Shown in pieces: positions 4,411 through 12,138 of a DNA stretch of 12,777 nucleotides; the first letter of the stretch is position 1; each line of letters opens with the position of its first letter. The position numbers and the translations under genes were made by a program. The stretch spans positions 1 to 12,777 of the forward strand of contig DAOWGJ010000105.1 of assembly GCA_030637505.1 (NCBI GenBank). Reading direction: 5' to 3'. This stretch comes from Holophagae bacterium. Lineage in GTDB: Bacteria > Acidobacteriota > Thermoanaerobaculia > Thermoanaerobaculales > Sulfomarinibacteraceae. The notes beneath the pieces are model-generated. The model made no database searches. It was not told the origin of the DNA and saw only the letters and a list, made by a program, of their open reading frames with translations.

Positions 4411-6747
4411 CTACCGCGGCATCAAGACCAATTCAGCCCTGGTTTCCGCCTCGATCATTTCCCGGGAGAACGGCAGTGTTCGGCCCCTGACGGCCAGCCA
4501 GTCGCTGAACTGATCGGCAGCGTGTGGTGACCATGGCCGGCCCGACTGACCAAGGGGCAATGTCAAAACCGACCTATCCCAGTCCCCGACATCTGCGACA
4601 AACCGCATCGACGGAATGGCCATTACGGAAAACGGCTGAGCCTTATCCCAATAATGGGCGTTGACCGTTGTCCCGTCCCCCGGAACGCCAACCGGATGCC
4701 GGTGACCGGCCAGGCGCAGGAGCGTACCAACCAGGGGAAAATCGGCAAGAACATGAGAAAAGTCGACCTGGTGGACATCCCCCCACACGGTTGTGTGATC
4801 CAAGGAATCCAGGCGATCGAGGCACCGATCGACGATCATGGTCCTCTCCTCGACAGCATCGGTCCGCACATCGTCCCACCAGGCGTCACCAAGCCCGCCG
4901 GCCAGAAGACGGAGGATGCGCTCCGCGTCAAACGGCGTCCGGTCGAGCCCATGGTCGAAAGCTTCATCCTGGCCGATCTCAAGGGCCAGTTCGAGGATCA
5001 ACCGGTTGAAGAGTAACGGCTCCACCCGGTCGACCTCCATGCGGCCGTCCCAATCCAAGAGGGCAGCTGCGGTCGGACCTCCGTGCCGCTCGAGGTCCGG
5101 CCAGAGCGCTTTCAATAGGGCGACGGCCCGTCCCGATACCACGTCACCCTGGAGGTTCAGACAGCTTTCAACATCCCAGTCGGCCCTGGAAGACAGAACG
5201 TGCCTTATCCTCCGAATTCGCCACGGCGCCGCAAAGTCGGCCGGGAACGCACGGCTCCGGCCATAATCCCCCTCGCTGAACAGGTCGTGATTGGCGGCGC
5301 CGACAAAGCTCTCCTCCGGATCCAGCATCGACGGATTCTCGGAAAACGGCGCAAGGCCGTTCCATGCCCAGGCACTGTCACTGCCCGGCGACGGCAGTCT
5401 TCCGGCGCCCCTAAGGCGGCGGGGCCGCCGCCCGACGACCTGGTGCAGAATGTGCCCCTCGACGTCGGCGGCAACAAGATTCATCGAAGGCCCGGCAGCG
5501 TCCCTCCACGCTTCGGCAAGATCCTCGACCGAATCGGCACGCGCCATTTGGAGAAATGCGTCAACCCCGCCGGGGCCCTTGAGGCCCGTCCATGCCAGAG
5601 CCAACGTCGAGTCCCGGGTGTCACGGACAACGGGCCCATGCCGAGAGATCCGGACCTTCATCGTCTCGGGTTCGGAGCGCCACCGGACCTCGATCGTCTC
5701 TGTGACCGTCCTCAGGGGTATCCAGGCATCATCGACCAACTCCCGGTCCCGGCTCTCGTCCAAGGTCAATACGTAGAGATCCTGGTCGTCCATCATCGAC
5801 ATGGTGAAGCCCCAGGCCACACGACGATTGTGACCGATCAAGACGCCCGGCATGCCGGCTATTGATGCCCCGGACACACGGATCCCGGGCGCTCTCAGGC
5901 CGACGGCATACCAGGTTCCGGGAACAGCAACCGCGATGTGAGGATCGTTGGCCAGCAGGGGTCTTCCGGTCGCCGTCCTCGCAGGACCGATCGCCCAGCT
6001 ATTCGAGCCACCCCCAAACGCCGGTAGAATCGCATCTTCTCCCTCCGGGGCCCTGGACGGCAGGTCTACCGCGGGAATCCAGCGGCGCTGTTCCTCAGGC
6101 CCCCAACCCCAGAGCTCGACCGCCTTGTCACGTCCCAGGTGAGTCAGTTCGACCGAACGCTTGATCTCATCCCCCATTGCCCAGGTCGAGTTGAGCTCCA
6201 ACAGGAGCCCAATGGAAAGACTGTCTTCAACTCCCCAAGCGTCGGGCTCGATACCCAGAAGCCATAACTCTGGAGCCACCCACCGACCGTATTCTCTCAG
6301 CGCGGCGTTGACGCCGTCCGAATACCGCTCCAGGGTCCTGCGGGCCACACCCTCCAGGGCGGCCGCCTGACGGCCCGCAGTCGCCGCCAACCGAAGAGTA
6401 CGCATCCTGCGGTCAGTTGAAAGAGAAGCTTCACCGAAGATCTCGGACAAGCGGCCGGCAGCCATTCTCCGGCCGAGTTCCATCTGAAAGAACCGGTCGC
6501 GTGCGTGAACGTAGCCCTGGGCAAACCATAGGTCCTCGGCGGTTGCTGCATCGATGTGCGGCACTCCTCCTCCGTCCAGAGCGATGGTGACACGATCGTG
6601 AATGCCGCGCAGCCGGGTCTGTTCCCGGCCCGACTCCGGCAAACGCGACCGTTGGGAATAGAACCTGATGTGCCCGAAAAGCAGGACCGGAAGCAGGATC
6701 ACTCCCGAGAGAAACACAACCAAAACAAAACGTAGGCGACCGTGCAT
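4411..6747 (-). CDS. Penicillin acylase family protein (peptidase S45, Ntn hydrolase), membrane-anchored
   Basis: A 778-aa precursor of the S45 Ntn-hydrolase family, which cleaves amide bonds such as penicillin side chains or acyl-homoserine lactones. It matures by autocleavage. Residues 6-24 form a hydrophobic segment (signal anchor or signal peptide), so it is exported. The conserved substrate-side block AEDLWFAQGYVHARDRFFQME lies at about 70-90. The self-cleavage site is G247/S248 in GGGSNSWAIG, making Ser248 the nucleophile of the beta chain. HNRRVAWGFT (306-315) and the Asn of SMNLVAADVEGHI (N423) match family active-site positions. The C-terminal GQSGRPWSPHAADQFSDW block is typical. The start is firm: an in-frame TAA lies 9 nt upstream of ATG 6747. 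It is not co-oriented in a tight operon and has repeat-rich gaps on both sides. Real substrate unknown; a quorum-quenching or envelope-amide role is possible. Confidence 0.92.
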   Translation of the reverse strand: MHGRLRFVLVVFLSGVILLPVLLFGHIRFYSQRSRLPESGREQTRLRGIHDRVTIALDGGGVPHIDAATAEDLWFAQGYVHARDRFFQMELGRRMAAGRLSEIFGEASLSTDRRMRTLRLAATAGRQAAALEGVARRTLERYSDGVNAALREYGRWVAPELWLLGIEPDAWGVEDSLSIGLLLELNSTWAMGDEIKRSVELTHLGRDKAVELWGWGPEEQRRWIPAVDLPSRAPEGEDAILPAFGGGSNSWAIGPARTATGRPLLANDPHIAVAVPGTWYAVGLRAPGIRVSGASIAGMPGVLIGHNRRVAWGFTMSMMDDQDLYVLTLDESRDRELVDDAWIPLRTVTETIEVRWRSEPETMKVRISRHGPVVRDTRDSTLALAWTGLKGPGGVDAFLQMARADSVEDLAEAWRDAAGPSMNLVAADVEGHILHQVVGRRPRRLRGAGRLPSPGSDSAWAWNGLAPFSENPSMLDPEESFVGAANHDLFSEGDYGRSRAFPADFAAPWRIRRIRHVLSSRADWDVESCLNLQGDVVSGRAVALLKALWPDLERHGGPTAAALLDWDGRMEVDRVEPLLFNRLILELALEIGQDEAFDHGLDRTPFDAERILRLLAGGLGDAWWDDVRTDAVEERTMIVDRCLDRLDSLDHTTVWGDVHQVDFSHVLADFPLVGTLLRLAGHRHPVGVPGDGTTVNAHYWDKAQPFSVMAIPSMRFVADVGDWDRSVLTLPLGQSGRPWSPHAADQFSDWLAVRGRTLPFSREMIEAETRAELVLMPR

Positions 6748-6753
6748 GGGGGG

Positions 6754-6759
6754 AGTTTA
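6754..6759 (-). promoter_or_regulatory. -10-like element of the acylase gene (leaderless start)
   Basis: TAAACT on the minus strand is followed by CCCCCC and then ATG 6747, the same 6-nt spacing as at tsaB. The six C residues before the start rule out a Shine-Dalgarno. Confidence 0.5.
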
Positions 6760-6803
6760 ACTGAGCAGCGACCCGGGAGACAGGAGGTTGATGGAGGATA
6801 CTT

Positions 6804-6973
<170 letters not shown>

Positions 6974-7017
6974 CGACGATACAACCCCTGGTTTTCCGAG
7001 TTGTCGGCGGGTCGGTT

Positions 7018-8175
7018 TCAAACCACTTTTCGGTAAATCCTATACGTCTTGTACATTTCCCCATCCATCAGCCGAATGGTCCCCTTAATCAGTTCATTGT
7101 CTTCGAGGATCCAGGAGTACTCACACCAGGAATAACCGAGTCGGAACGCCTCCGCGGGGCCCTCGGCGATCAGAAGTCCCTCGAGACCGCGCTTCCGATG
7201 TTCGGCCTTGATACCCAGGGTCAACAGCCGCAATCCCTCCATGTCCGAGGCCTTGGTCACGGTCAGGTGTTTGAGAGTCTTCAGCGGGTGGCGCCACGGC
7301 GAGCCGTCAAAGTCCTTCAAGACCGGGTTCCAATCGGGCAGGCAGAGCAGAAAGCCCGCCGGTTTGCCGTCAATGAAGGCAAAACGGAGCAGCCCGGGTT
7401 CGACCAGGGGCTTGAGTTCGTTCGCCAAACCTCCGATTTCGCCGTCGTTCATCGGCACGAAGCCCCAGTTCTTCTCCCATGCGGCGTTGTAGATTTCTTG
7501 GACCGCACGGACCTCTCCGTCAAAATGCTTGAGATCGGCCCCTCGGGTCACCAGGCTTGGATTGCGTTTCTTGGTCCGCCGGGCGAGTTTCTGCAGCCTT
7601 TCGAGACTCCGACCCTGCACCGGGGACACAAAGGCGAGGAGGTCCTTGGCCTTGCCATACCCCGCACCCTCGACCAAGTCCGAATAATACGGCGGGTTGT
7701 AAGTCATCATCACCACAGGAGGGCGCTCGAAACCATCGATCAGCAGACCGCACTCGTAGTTGGTCGAGGGATTGAACGGGCCGGCCACAGTGTGCGACCC
7801 ACGCTCCCGAGCCCATGTTTCGACGGCGTCGAAGAGTAAACGAGCCGTCTGCGCATCGTCGATACACTCGAAAAAGCCGAAATGGACCTCGTTTGATGAG
7901 TGAAACCGGTTGAAACTGTGGTTGAGGATCGCCGCGATCCGCCCGACGGGTCGGTCCCCTTCCCAGGCGAGGAAAAGCTCAATCTCCGCGCCCTCACCGC
8001 CCTGGTAGAAGGGATGTTTCGCCGAATCCAAAAGGTGACGAACCGACGCCTTCAACGGGGGAATCCATAGAGGGTCGTGGCGATACACAGACCATGGCAG
8101 ATTGACGAACGCGGAACGTTCGGAGCGGCTCCTGACGGCGCTCACAGAAACACCATCAGTCGCCACCTGTTTCAT
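7018..8175 (-). CDS. Tandem-GNAT acyltransferase-like protein, probable bacterial ceramide synthase (bCerS-like)
   Basis: A 385-aa protein with two GNAT-like halves. The first has LFLAWEGDRPVGRIAAI at 67-83 and a conserved central block AGPFNPSTNYECGLLIDGF at 131-149, followed by MMTYNPPYY at 156-164. The second half has FAFIDGKPAGFLLCLPD at 266-281 and an acyl-CoA-binding-like loop LGIKAEHRKRGLEGLLI at 320-335. Its ATG overlaps the stop of the SPT-like gene as ATGA (8172-8175). Proteins of this type beside a serine palmitoyltransferase and an SDR reductase correspond to the GNAT-family ceramide synthase described in Caulobacter, which N-acylates the long-chain base. I infer that role from context and family resemblance; no residue here proves acyl-chain specificity. 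A generic N-acyltransferase is the alternative. Confidence 0.7.
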   Translation of the reverse strand: MKQVATDGVSVSAVRSRSERSAFVNLPWSVYRHDPLWIPPLKASVRHLLDSAKHPFYQGGEGAEIELFLAWEGDRPVGRIAAILNHSFNRFHSSNEVHFGFFECIDDAQTARLLFDAVETWARERGSHTVAGPFNPSTNYECGLLIDGFERPPVVMMTYNPPYYSDLVEGAGYGKAKDLLAFVSPVQGRSLERLQKLARRTKKRNPSLVTRGADLKHFDGEVRAVQEIYNAAWEKNWGFVPMNDGEIGGLANELKPLVEPGLLRFAFIDGKPAGFLLCLPDWNPVLKDFDGSPWRHPLKTLKHLTVTKASDMEGLRLLTLGIKAEHRKRGLEGLLIAEGPAEAFRLGYSWCEYSWILEDNELIKGTIRLMDGEMYKTYRIYRKVV

Positions 8176-9374
8176 CCGCCGATGACGCCCATCCGCCGGC
8201 CCACGACAGCAATTGACTCCAGGGCCCGGTCCAGGTGTTCCCTCGTGTGGGTGGCCATCAAGGAGGTCCGGATCATCGCCCGCCCAGGCGGAACGGCCGG
8301 TGACACGACCGGATTGACGAAGACTCCGGCTTCCTGCAATTTCATGGTGAACTCAAAGGCCACTCTGTCCTCGCCTACGAGGAGAGGGATGATCGGCGAT
8401 GCGGCCTCGCCAGTGTCAAATCCCAGATTCCTGAACTCTCCCATCAGGTAGTGGGTGTTCTCCCAAAGGCGTTCCCGGCGCTCGGGTTCGCGTTCGATGA
8501 TCTCGATCGCCTTGAGGACCGAAGCCACGGACGCCGGCGGCGGCGCCGCAGAGAAGATCATCGTCCTGGCCTTGTGCTTGATGAAATCGATGACCTTATC
8601 GTCCCCGACGACAAAGCCGCCGACCCCGGCGAGAGCCTTGGAAAAAGTCCCCATCACCAGATCGACCTGGTCTTCGATCCCAAAATGCTCCGCCGTTCCC
8701 CTGCCGTGATCCCCCATGACACCGACGCCGTGGGCATCATCGACCATCAACCGAACACCGAACCGGCGCTTCAACTCGGCGATGCGCCGGAGTTTTGCGA
8801 GATCGCCCTCCATCGAAAAGACTCCATCAACCACGATCATCCCACCGCCGTCGGACCCGAGGCTTCTCAGTCGCTCCTCCAGGCTCTCCATATCGTTATG
8901 GCGATACTTGAGGACCCTTCCGAATGACAGGCGAGCGCCGTCGATGATGCAGGCGTGGTCAAGATTATCCAACACCAGGGTGTCGGATCTTTCAGCGATA
9001 CTGGACAGCACGCCAAGGTTGACCTGGAATCCGGTCGAGAAGGTGACGGCACGCTCCCGGCCCATGAAGCGAGCCAGAGCTTCCTCCAACTCCTCGTGGA
9101 TCGCCAAGGTGCCGTTGAGGATTCGTGAACCGGCCGTACCGCTACCGTAGATATTCAAGGCGTCCTGAGCGGCTTTTTTGACTTCAGGGTGGGATGTCAG
9201 GCCCAGATAGTTGTTGGACCCGAGCATGACCACTTCCTGCCCGTTCATGCGAACAACCGGATCCTGCCCGGATCGAATCGTCCGGAAGTAGGGATAGAGC
9301 TTATTGGCCCGCAGCTCGTCTACGACCTTGAAATCAAGGCACTTTTGGAAAATATCCACATCGATCTCCCGCAT
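8172..9374 (-). CDS. spt: Serine palmitoyltransferase-like alpha-oxoamine synthase (PLP)
   Basis: A 400-aa PLP enzyme of the alpha-oxoamine synthase family (SPT, KBL, BioF, ALAS). The PLP lysine is K246 in GTFSKALAGVGGF. H140 (LDHACIIDGARLS) is placed to stack on the cofactor, and DDAHGVG at 212-218 gives the cofactor Asp and His. Several positions match bacterial SPT better than KBL or BioF: GSGTAGSRILNGT at 77-89, YRHNDM at 157-162, GVFSMEGDLAKL at 184-195, RRERLWENTHYL near 286, and the C-terminus GRRMGVIGG, which closely resembles the end of Sphingomonas SPT. The predicted reaction is serine plus palmitoyl-CoA (or acyl-ACP) to 3-ketosphinganine. It overlaps the downstream acyltransferase gene and lies 171 bp after the SDR gene. 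I do not see a strong Shine-Dalgarno (GAGAGG is only 2 nt from the ATG). Glycine C-acetyltransferase or AONS remains possible on sequence alone. Confidence 0.82.
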   Translation of the reverse strand: MREIDVDIFQKCLDFKVVDELRANKLYPYFRTIRSGQDPVVRMNGQEVVMLGSNNYLGLTSHPEVKKAAQDALNIYGSGTAGSRILNGTLAIHEELEEALARFMGRERAVTFSTGFQVNLGVLSSIAERSDTLVLDNLDHACIIDGARLSFGRVLKYRHNDMESLEERLRSLGSDGGGMIVVDGVFSMEGDLAKLRRIAELKRRFGVRLMVDDAHGVGVMGDHGRGTAEHFGIEDQVDLVMGTFSKALAGVGGFVVGDDKVIDFIKHKARTMIFSAAPPPASVASVLKAIEIIEREPERRERLWENTHYLMGEFRNLGFDTGEAASPIIPLLVGEDRVAFEFTMKLQEAGVFVNPVVSPAVPPGRAMIRTSLMATHTREHLDRALESIAVVGRRMGVIGG

Positions 9375-9545
9375 CGCCTCTCGAAAGGCCCCGGCACTGC
9401 ACCAGAATTATCGAGAAAAGCGAACCCCAACGAGTTTCTCAACTCGGCGGCACGTCATTCTAGCATTGGCAATTCCTCTCTGAGTCGTCCCCGTCCATCT
9501 GTGGAAACCGTGACCAGAATTGCACAGGGAGGAAAAGGGCCGTCG
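9375..9545. other. Gap between the SDR and SPT-like genes
   Basis: These 171 bp hold no ORF long enough for a gene and in particular no acyl carrier protein. A 9-mer ACCAGAATT is directly repeated at 9401-9409 and 9513-9521. On the minus strand, TAGAAT and GATAAT occur as possible -10 elements, but no paired -35 is convincing, so I cannot say whether the SPT-like gene has its own promoter. Confidence 0.4.
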
Positions 9546-10607
9546 CTACAGCCACCCAGCATTTCTATACCACTGCCAGGTCATCCGGGCCCCTTCGTCG
9601 AAGGGAATGGGGGCATCGAGGCTCAACTGATCAATACTGGTTCGAGTTTCCAATACCCAGTGCCTGGCCAGAATCTCGTCAGCCTTGTCTCTACTGAGGG
9701 GAATCCGGCGCATACCCATCATCCTCAAGGCCGAGGCGCCCGTACCGGCCGCCTTGAAGACCCACGACGGAATATGCACCGTTCTCGCGCGCACACCGCC
9801 GGCCTCCGCAATAGCCCGAAGCATGGCATCCATCGCCATCCCTTCGGTGGCGCCGACATGGAAGACCCCCCCCGCCTGGCCCACAGCCGCAACTGCGATG
9901 ACCGCCCGGACCACATCGGCGACATGGGCGATCGTCAGCCGGCGATCCCCGGAGGGCACGGCCAACAGACCCCGGGAGGCCATGCGGAAGAACTCGAAGA
10001 CGTCTGAATCCCGGGGGCCGTAGATCGCCGGGGGACGGAGGATGGCCCACCGCCCCTTGAAGGAACGAACAGCCTCTTCAGCCGCCGCCTTGGACCGCCC
10101 GTAGGCCGAAATCGGTCGGGCTTCGATATCCACCGTCGCCCCGACAATCGCGTCGGCGGGTCCCACCGCCGCCTGAGACGACATATGGACGAATCGAGCA
10201 TCGGGCGCATGCCGTTCGATCGAGGCGAACAATCGGGCGGCTCCGTCCCGATTCCCCACCATGAAGTCAATCTCGTTCGCACCCCGAAGCACTCCGGCAA
10301 GATGCCAGACGGTACCCGCACCCTCCACCAGCCGGTCCAGGGCCTCCTGGTCCTCAAGGCTGCCTTCAACCCAGTCCGCCGGACGACCGGCGATCCACCG
10401 CGACGAATCCAGATTGCGGACGAGAACCCGCGGACGGATTCCGGCCGCACATAACGTATCGACCAGGTGGGAACCGACGAATCCCGTGCCGCCGGTCACG
10501 GCGACCGGTTGGGGCAGTGCTTCCAACCAGGCGGCCACCGCATCGGGTGGCACCAGGGGGTTTTCGGAACTGAAGACTGGATCAACGGAGGTGTTTCGGG
10601 GAGTCAT
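9546..10607 (-). CDS. NAD(P)-dependent epimerase/dehydratase family protein, probable ceramide reductase (CerR-like)
   Basis: A 353-aa extended short-chain dehydrogenase. The Rossmann motif TGGTGFVG is at 38-45, the catalytic Ser lies in HMSSQAAVG (143/144), and the YxxxK pair is Y169/K173. ILRPPAIYGPRDSDVF at 189-204 and LTIAHVADVVRAV near 233-245 are typical of extended SDRs. There is no signal peptide; the first 30 residues are variable. It lies upstream of the SPT-like and GNAT genes on the same strand, and in Caulobacter an enzyme of this fold (CerR) reduces the keto group during ceramide synthesis. That role is inferred from neighbours. A sugar-nucleotide epimerase or a 3-beta-HSD-like sterol enzyme would share the same motifs. 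The start at 10607 is supported by TATCCT placed 6 nt before ATG. Confidence 0.8.
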   Translation of the reverse strand: MTPRNTSVDPVFSSENPLVPPDAVAAWLEALPQPVAVTGGTGFVGSHLVDTLCAAGIRPRVLVRNLDSSRWIAGRPADWVEGSLEDQEALDRLVEGAGTVWHLAGVLRGANEIDFMVGNRDGAARLFASIERHAPDARFVHMSSQAAVGPADAIVGATVDIEARPISAYGRSKAAAEEAVRSFKGRWAILRPPAIYGPRDSDVFEFFRMASRGLLAVPSGDRRLTIAHVADVVRAVIAVAAVGQAGGVFHVGATEGMAMDAMLRAIAEAGGVRARTVHIPSWVFKAAGTGASALRMMGMRRIPLSRDKADEILARHWVLETRTSIDQLSLDAPIPFDEGARMTWQWYRNAGWL

Positions 10608-10613
10608 GACCTC

Positions 10614-10619
10614 AGGATA
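10614..10619 (-). promoter_or_regulatory. -10 element of the SDR/ceramide gene cluster (leaderless start)
   Basis: TATCCT on the minus strand is followed by GAGGTC and ATG 10607. It sits in the 52-bp gap after queD, so the lipid genes may be transcribed separately from queE-queD. GAGG in the spacer is a possible weak Shine-Dalgarno if a longer message also exists. Confidence 0.55.
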
Positions 10620-10659
10620 CCGGGTTCGGTCCGCTTACAGAGTCTTCAGCTTCCCAGCG

Positions 10660-11130
10660 TCAGTCCAACCCCACATACTCCGCCCACGACGTCGAAGTCT
10701 CCCAGACCCGAATCCGCTCGAGTTCCAGCCCTTCGGGGAGGCAGTAGCGTTCCTGTGAGAGTTCTTTGACCCACCCGCCCTGCGCCATCCGCTCGGCGAT
10801 GCGCTGATACAGCCACCGCGCCAACACCTCGGTCGTCGGATCCTGCCCCTCGAACACGAGAATACGTTCCCCGATCCCGGCGAGACCCTCGCGGTAGGGG
10901 TCTTCGGAGTTGAGAGCCATGGCATGATCCAGACTTTCGATGAGGTCTAACACCAGCATTTTCAGCGCCTTGTAGTCGCAGACCATATCGTTGTCGTCCA
11001 AATGACGGCCCCTGGCGACAACTTCAATCCTCAGGCTGTGACCGTGGGGAAAGCGGCATTTCTCCGGATGTTTGGAGAGCCGATGCCCGTATTCGACTTC
11101 AAATGTCTTGGCAATTCTGAAATAACTCAT
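10660..11130 (-). CDS. queD: 6-carboxy-5,6,7,8-tetrahydropterin synthase (QueD, PTPS family)
   Basis: A 156-aa zinc enzyme that converts dihydroneopterin triphosphate to 6-carboxytetrahydropterin, the second step towards 7-cyano-7-deazaguanine and queuosine. The zinc ligands are H16, H29 and H31 (YGHRLS, FPHGHS). C25 in EKCRFPH is the expected catalytic cysteine. LDHAMALN (H69), PTTEVLARWLY (E101) and VWETSTSW (E144) complete the PTPS pattern. It is longer than the roughly 120-aa typical QueD, with an insert between the LDHAMALN block and the PTTE block. A GTG at 11133 abuts the queE stop, but ATG 11130 is preferred because GGAG lies 8 nt before it. Directly downstream of queE and probably co-transcribed. 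A PTPS-III or pterin-biosynthesis role is less likely given the queE partner. Confidence 0.92.
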   Translation of the reverse strand: MSYFRIAKTFEVEYGHRLSKHPEKCRFPHGHSLRIEVVARGRHLDDNDMVCDYKALKMLVLDLIESLDHAMALNSEDPYREGLAGIGERILVFEGQDPTTEVLARWLYQRIAERMAQGGWVKELSQERYCLPEGLELERIRVWETSTSWAEYVGLD

Positions 11131-11133
11131 CAC

Positions 11134-11811
11134 TCACGCTCCACGGCGACCCCCGAAGAGGTCCAGATGCAGCCGCGGAGTGTAGCGGAAGCCGTGTTCC
11201 AGACACAAGGCGGCGACCGTCGGAGCAGTTCGAGCCACCTCGGCAGGGGTCCGTCCCTCCGGCATCAAGAGTATCCGGCCGGCTTCGACCACCGGCAGCT
11301 GCTCCAACAATCGACCAATGTCCGTGAGATCCCCGGGCTCGCGGACGACAAATTTCAACTGAAAGCCTGAGAACCGCTCGATCAGCTCTTGAAGCGGCCC
11401 GACATTCGCTCGGAGACGCCGATGGCGCTCAAGCCACCGCCCCTCCGGATCCGAGTTGGCCGTCTTCGGAGACACCGACAGCAGATCGCAGACGAAGTCC
11501 GGCGCCACGGTGCCCGCGGTTTCTACAGTGATATGGAAATGCTGGTCGGCCAGCGCCCGGGTCAGCAGCCCGATCTCACGCTGCAACAGGGGTTCGCCGC
11601 CTGTGATCACGACGTGCCGAACGCCTGACCGATGAGCCTCAGCCACCAGTTTGGCCACCGGACGCCGGATGCCTTCGGGAGCCCAGGATGTGTAGGGCGT
11701 GTCACACCACGCGCAACGCAGATTGCAGCCCGAGGTCCTGATGAAGAACGAAGGCATGCCAACCAACGCCCCCTCGCCCTGAAGGCTGGTGAAAGTCTCA
11801 GCGATTTGCAC
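11134..11811 (-). CDS. queE: 7-carboxy-7-deazaguanine synthase (QueE, radical SAM)
   Basis: A 225-aa radical SAM enzyme that contracts 6-carboxytetrahydropterin to 7-carboxy-7-deazaguanine. The N-terminal QIAETFTSLQGEG (2-14) is the QueE signature. The cluster motif C29-x3-C33-x2-C36 (GCNLRCAWCDTPY) is followed by GGEP at 71-74, ETAG at 97-100, SPK at 114-116 and the C-terminal LHLDLFG. The start is GTG 11811: it begins exactly where homology begins, there is no ATG before the signature, and TACTCT lies 6 nt upstream. The same frame is open a long way upstream, but that part is antisense to the yhhN gene and is not QueE-like. queD follows immediately. queC and queF are not in the window. Confidence 0.94.
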   Translation of the reverse strand: MQIAETFTSLQGEGALVGMPSFFIRTSGCNLRCAWCDTPYTSWAPEGIRRPVAKLVAEAHRSGVRHVVITGGEPLLQREIGLLTRALADQHFHITVETAGTVAPDFVCDLLSVSPKTANSDPEGRWLERHRRLRANVGPLQELIERFSGFQLKFVVREPGDLTDIGRLLEQLPVVEAGRILLMPEGRTPAEVARTAPTVAALCLEHGFRYTPRLHLDLFGGRRGA

Positions 11812-11817
11812 ACCGCC

Positions 11818-11823
11818 AGAGTA
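11818..11823 (-). promoter_or_regulatory. -10 element of queE (leaderless GTG start)
   Basis: TACTCT on the minus strand is followed by GGCGGT and then GTG 11811. It supports the GTG start independently of homology. I saw no preQ1 riboswitch upstream; a leaderless message would leave no room for one. Confidence 0.55.
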
Positions 11824-12019
11824 GCGGAAGAAGCTGCCGGCTACCAGAATAGAGCCGACGGACCCGTCCAACCCAAGAGCGCCCAATACCTCCAACGGGA
11901 CGTGCCTTTGATGTTGTCGCCAGTGGCATCCGGGCGGGCACGGGGACCCGCCCGTGTCCAAATCCTGGATCGGATTCAGCGGCGGCGACGGCAGACTGTA
12001 AGGGGCTTGCCGGGGCGTA

Positions 12020-12117
12020 GTTCTCGACCCCAGGTGCGCCTGAGATGTCTGTCCGGCTTCGCCGTTGGCTACGCCGTGACGGTCTTCGTTCTCTCCCAGG
12101 GGTCGAGAACGAAGACC
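12020..12117. repeat. Nested inverted repeats upstream of yhhN
   Basis: GGTCTTCGTTCTC (12081-12093) and GAGAACGAAGACC (12105-12117) form a perfect 13-bp stem with an 11-nt loop. GTTCTCGACCCC (12020-12031) is the exact reverse complement of GGGGTCGAGAAC (12099-12110). Both stems need 12105-12110, so they exclude each other. The right arm ends 9 nt before the yhhN -10 and covers the place of a weak -35 (TCGAGA, 12103-12108, 18 nt before TAAAAT), so it could act as an operator. Confidence 0.65.
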
Positions 12118-12126
12118 GGGCTTCTG

Positions 12127-12132
12127 TAAAAT
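12127..12132 (+). promoter_or_regulatory. -10 element of yhhN (leaderless start)
   Basis: TAAAAT is followed by CACCTC and ATG 12139, with no Shine-Dalgarno. It has the same 6-nt spacing as the four minus-strand examples. Confidence 0.65.
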
Positions 12133-12138
12133 CACCTC

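Larger units (their letters stand above)
11812..12138. other. Divergent promoter region between queE and yhhN
   Basis: These 327 bp between divergent genes hold no convincing gene. The queE -10 is at the left end and the yhhN -10 at the right end. Between them is a GC-rich hairpin, CGGGCGGG (11931-11938) with CCCGCCCG (11947-11954), which competes with CACGGG (11939-11944) pairing to CCCGTG (11951-11956). Two consecutive mini-palindromes, GGC-TTC-GCC and GGC-TAC-GCC, follow within 12055-12075. Confidence 0.55.

Noticed and set aside
9189..10007. 272-codon plus-strand frame opposite the SDR and SPT-like genes
   Set aside because: Antisense to conserved motifs of both genes, and its translation shows no recognisable family.
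11812..12138. preQ1 riboswitch upstream of queE
   Set aside because: No match to preQ1-I or preQ1-II core patterns was seen, and the inferred start site at the GTG leaves no leader.
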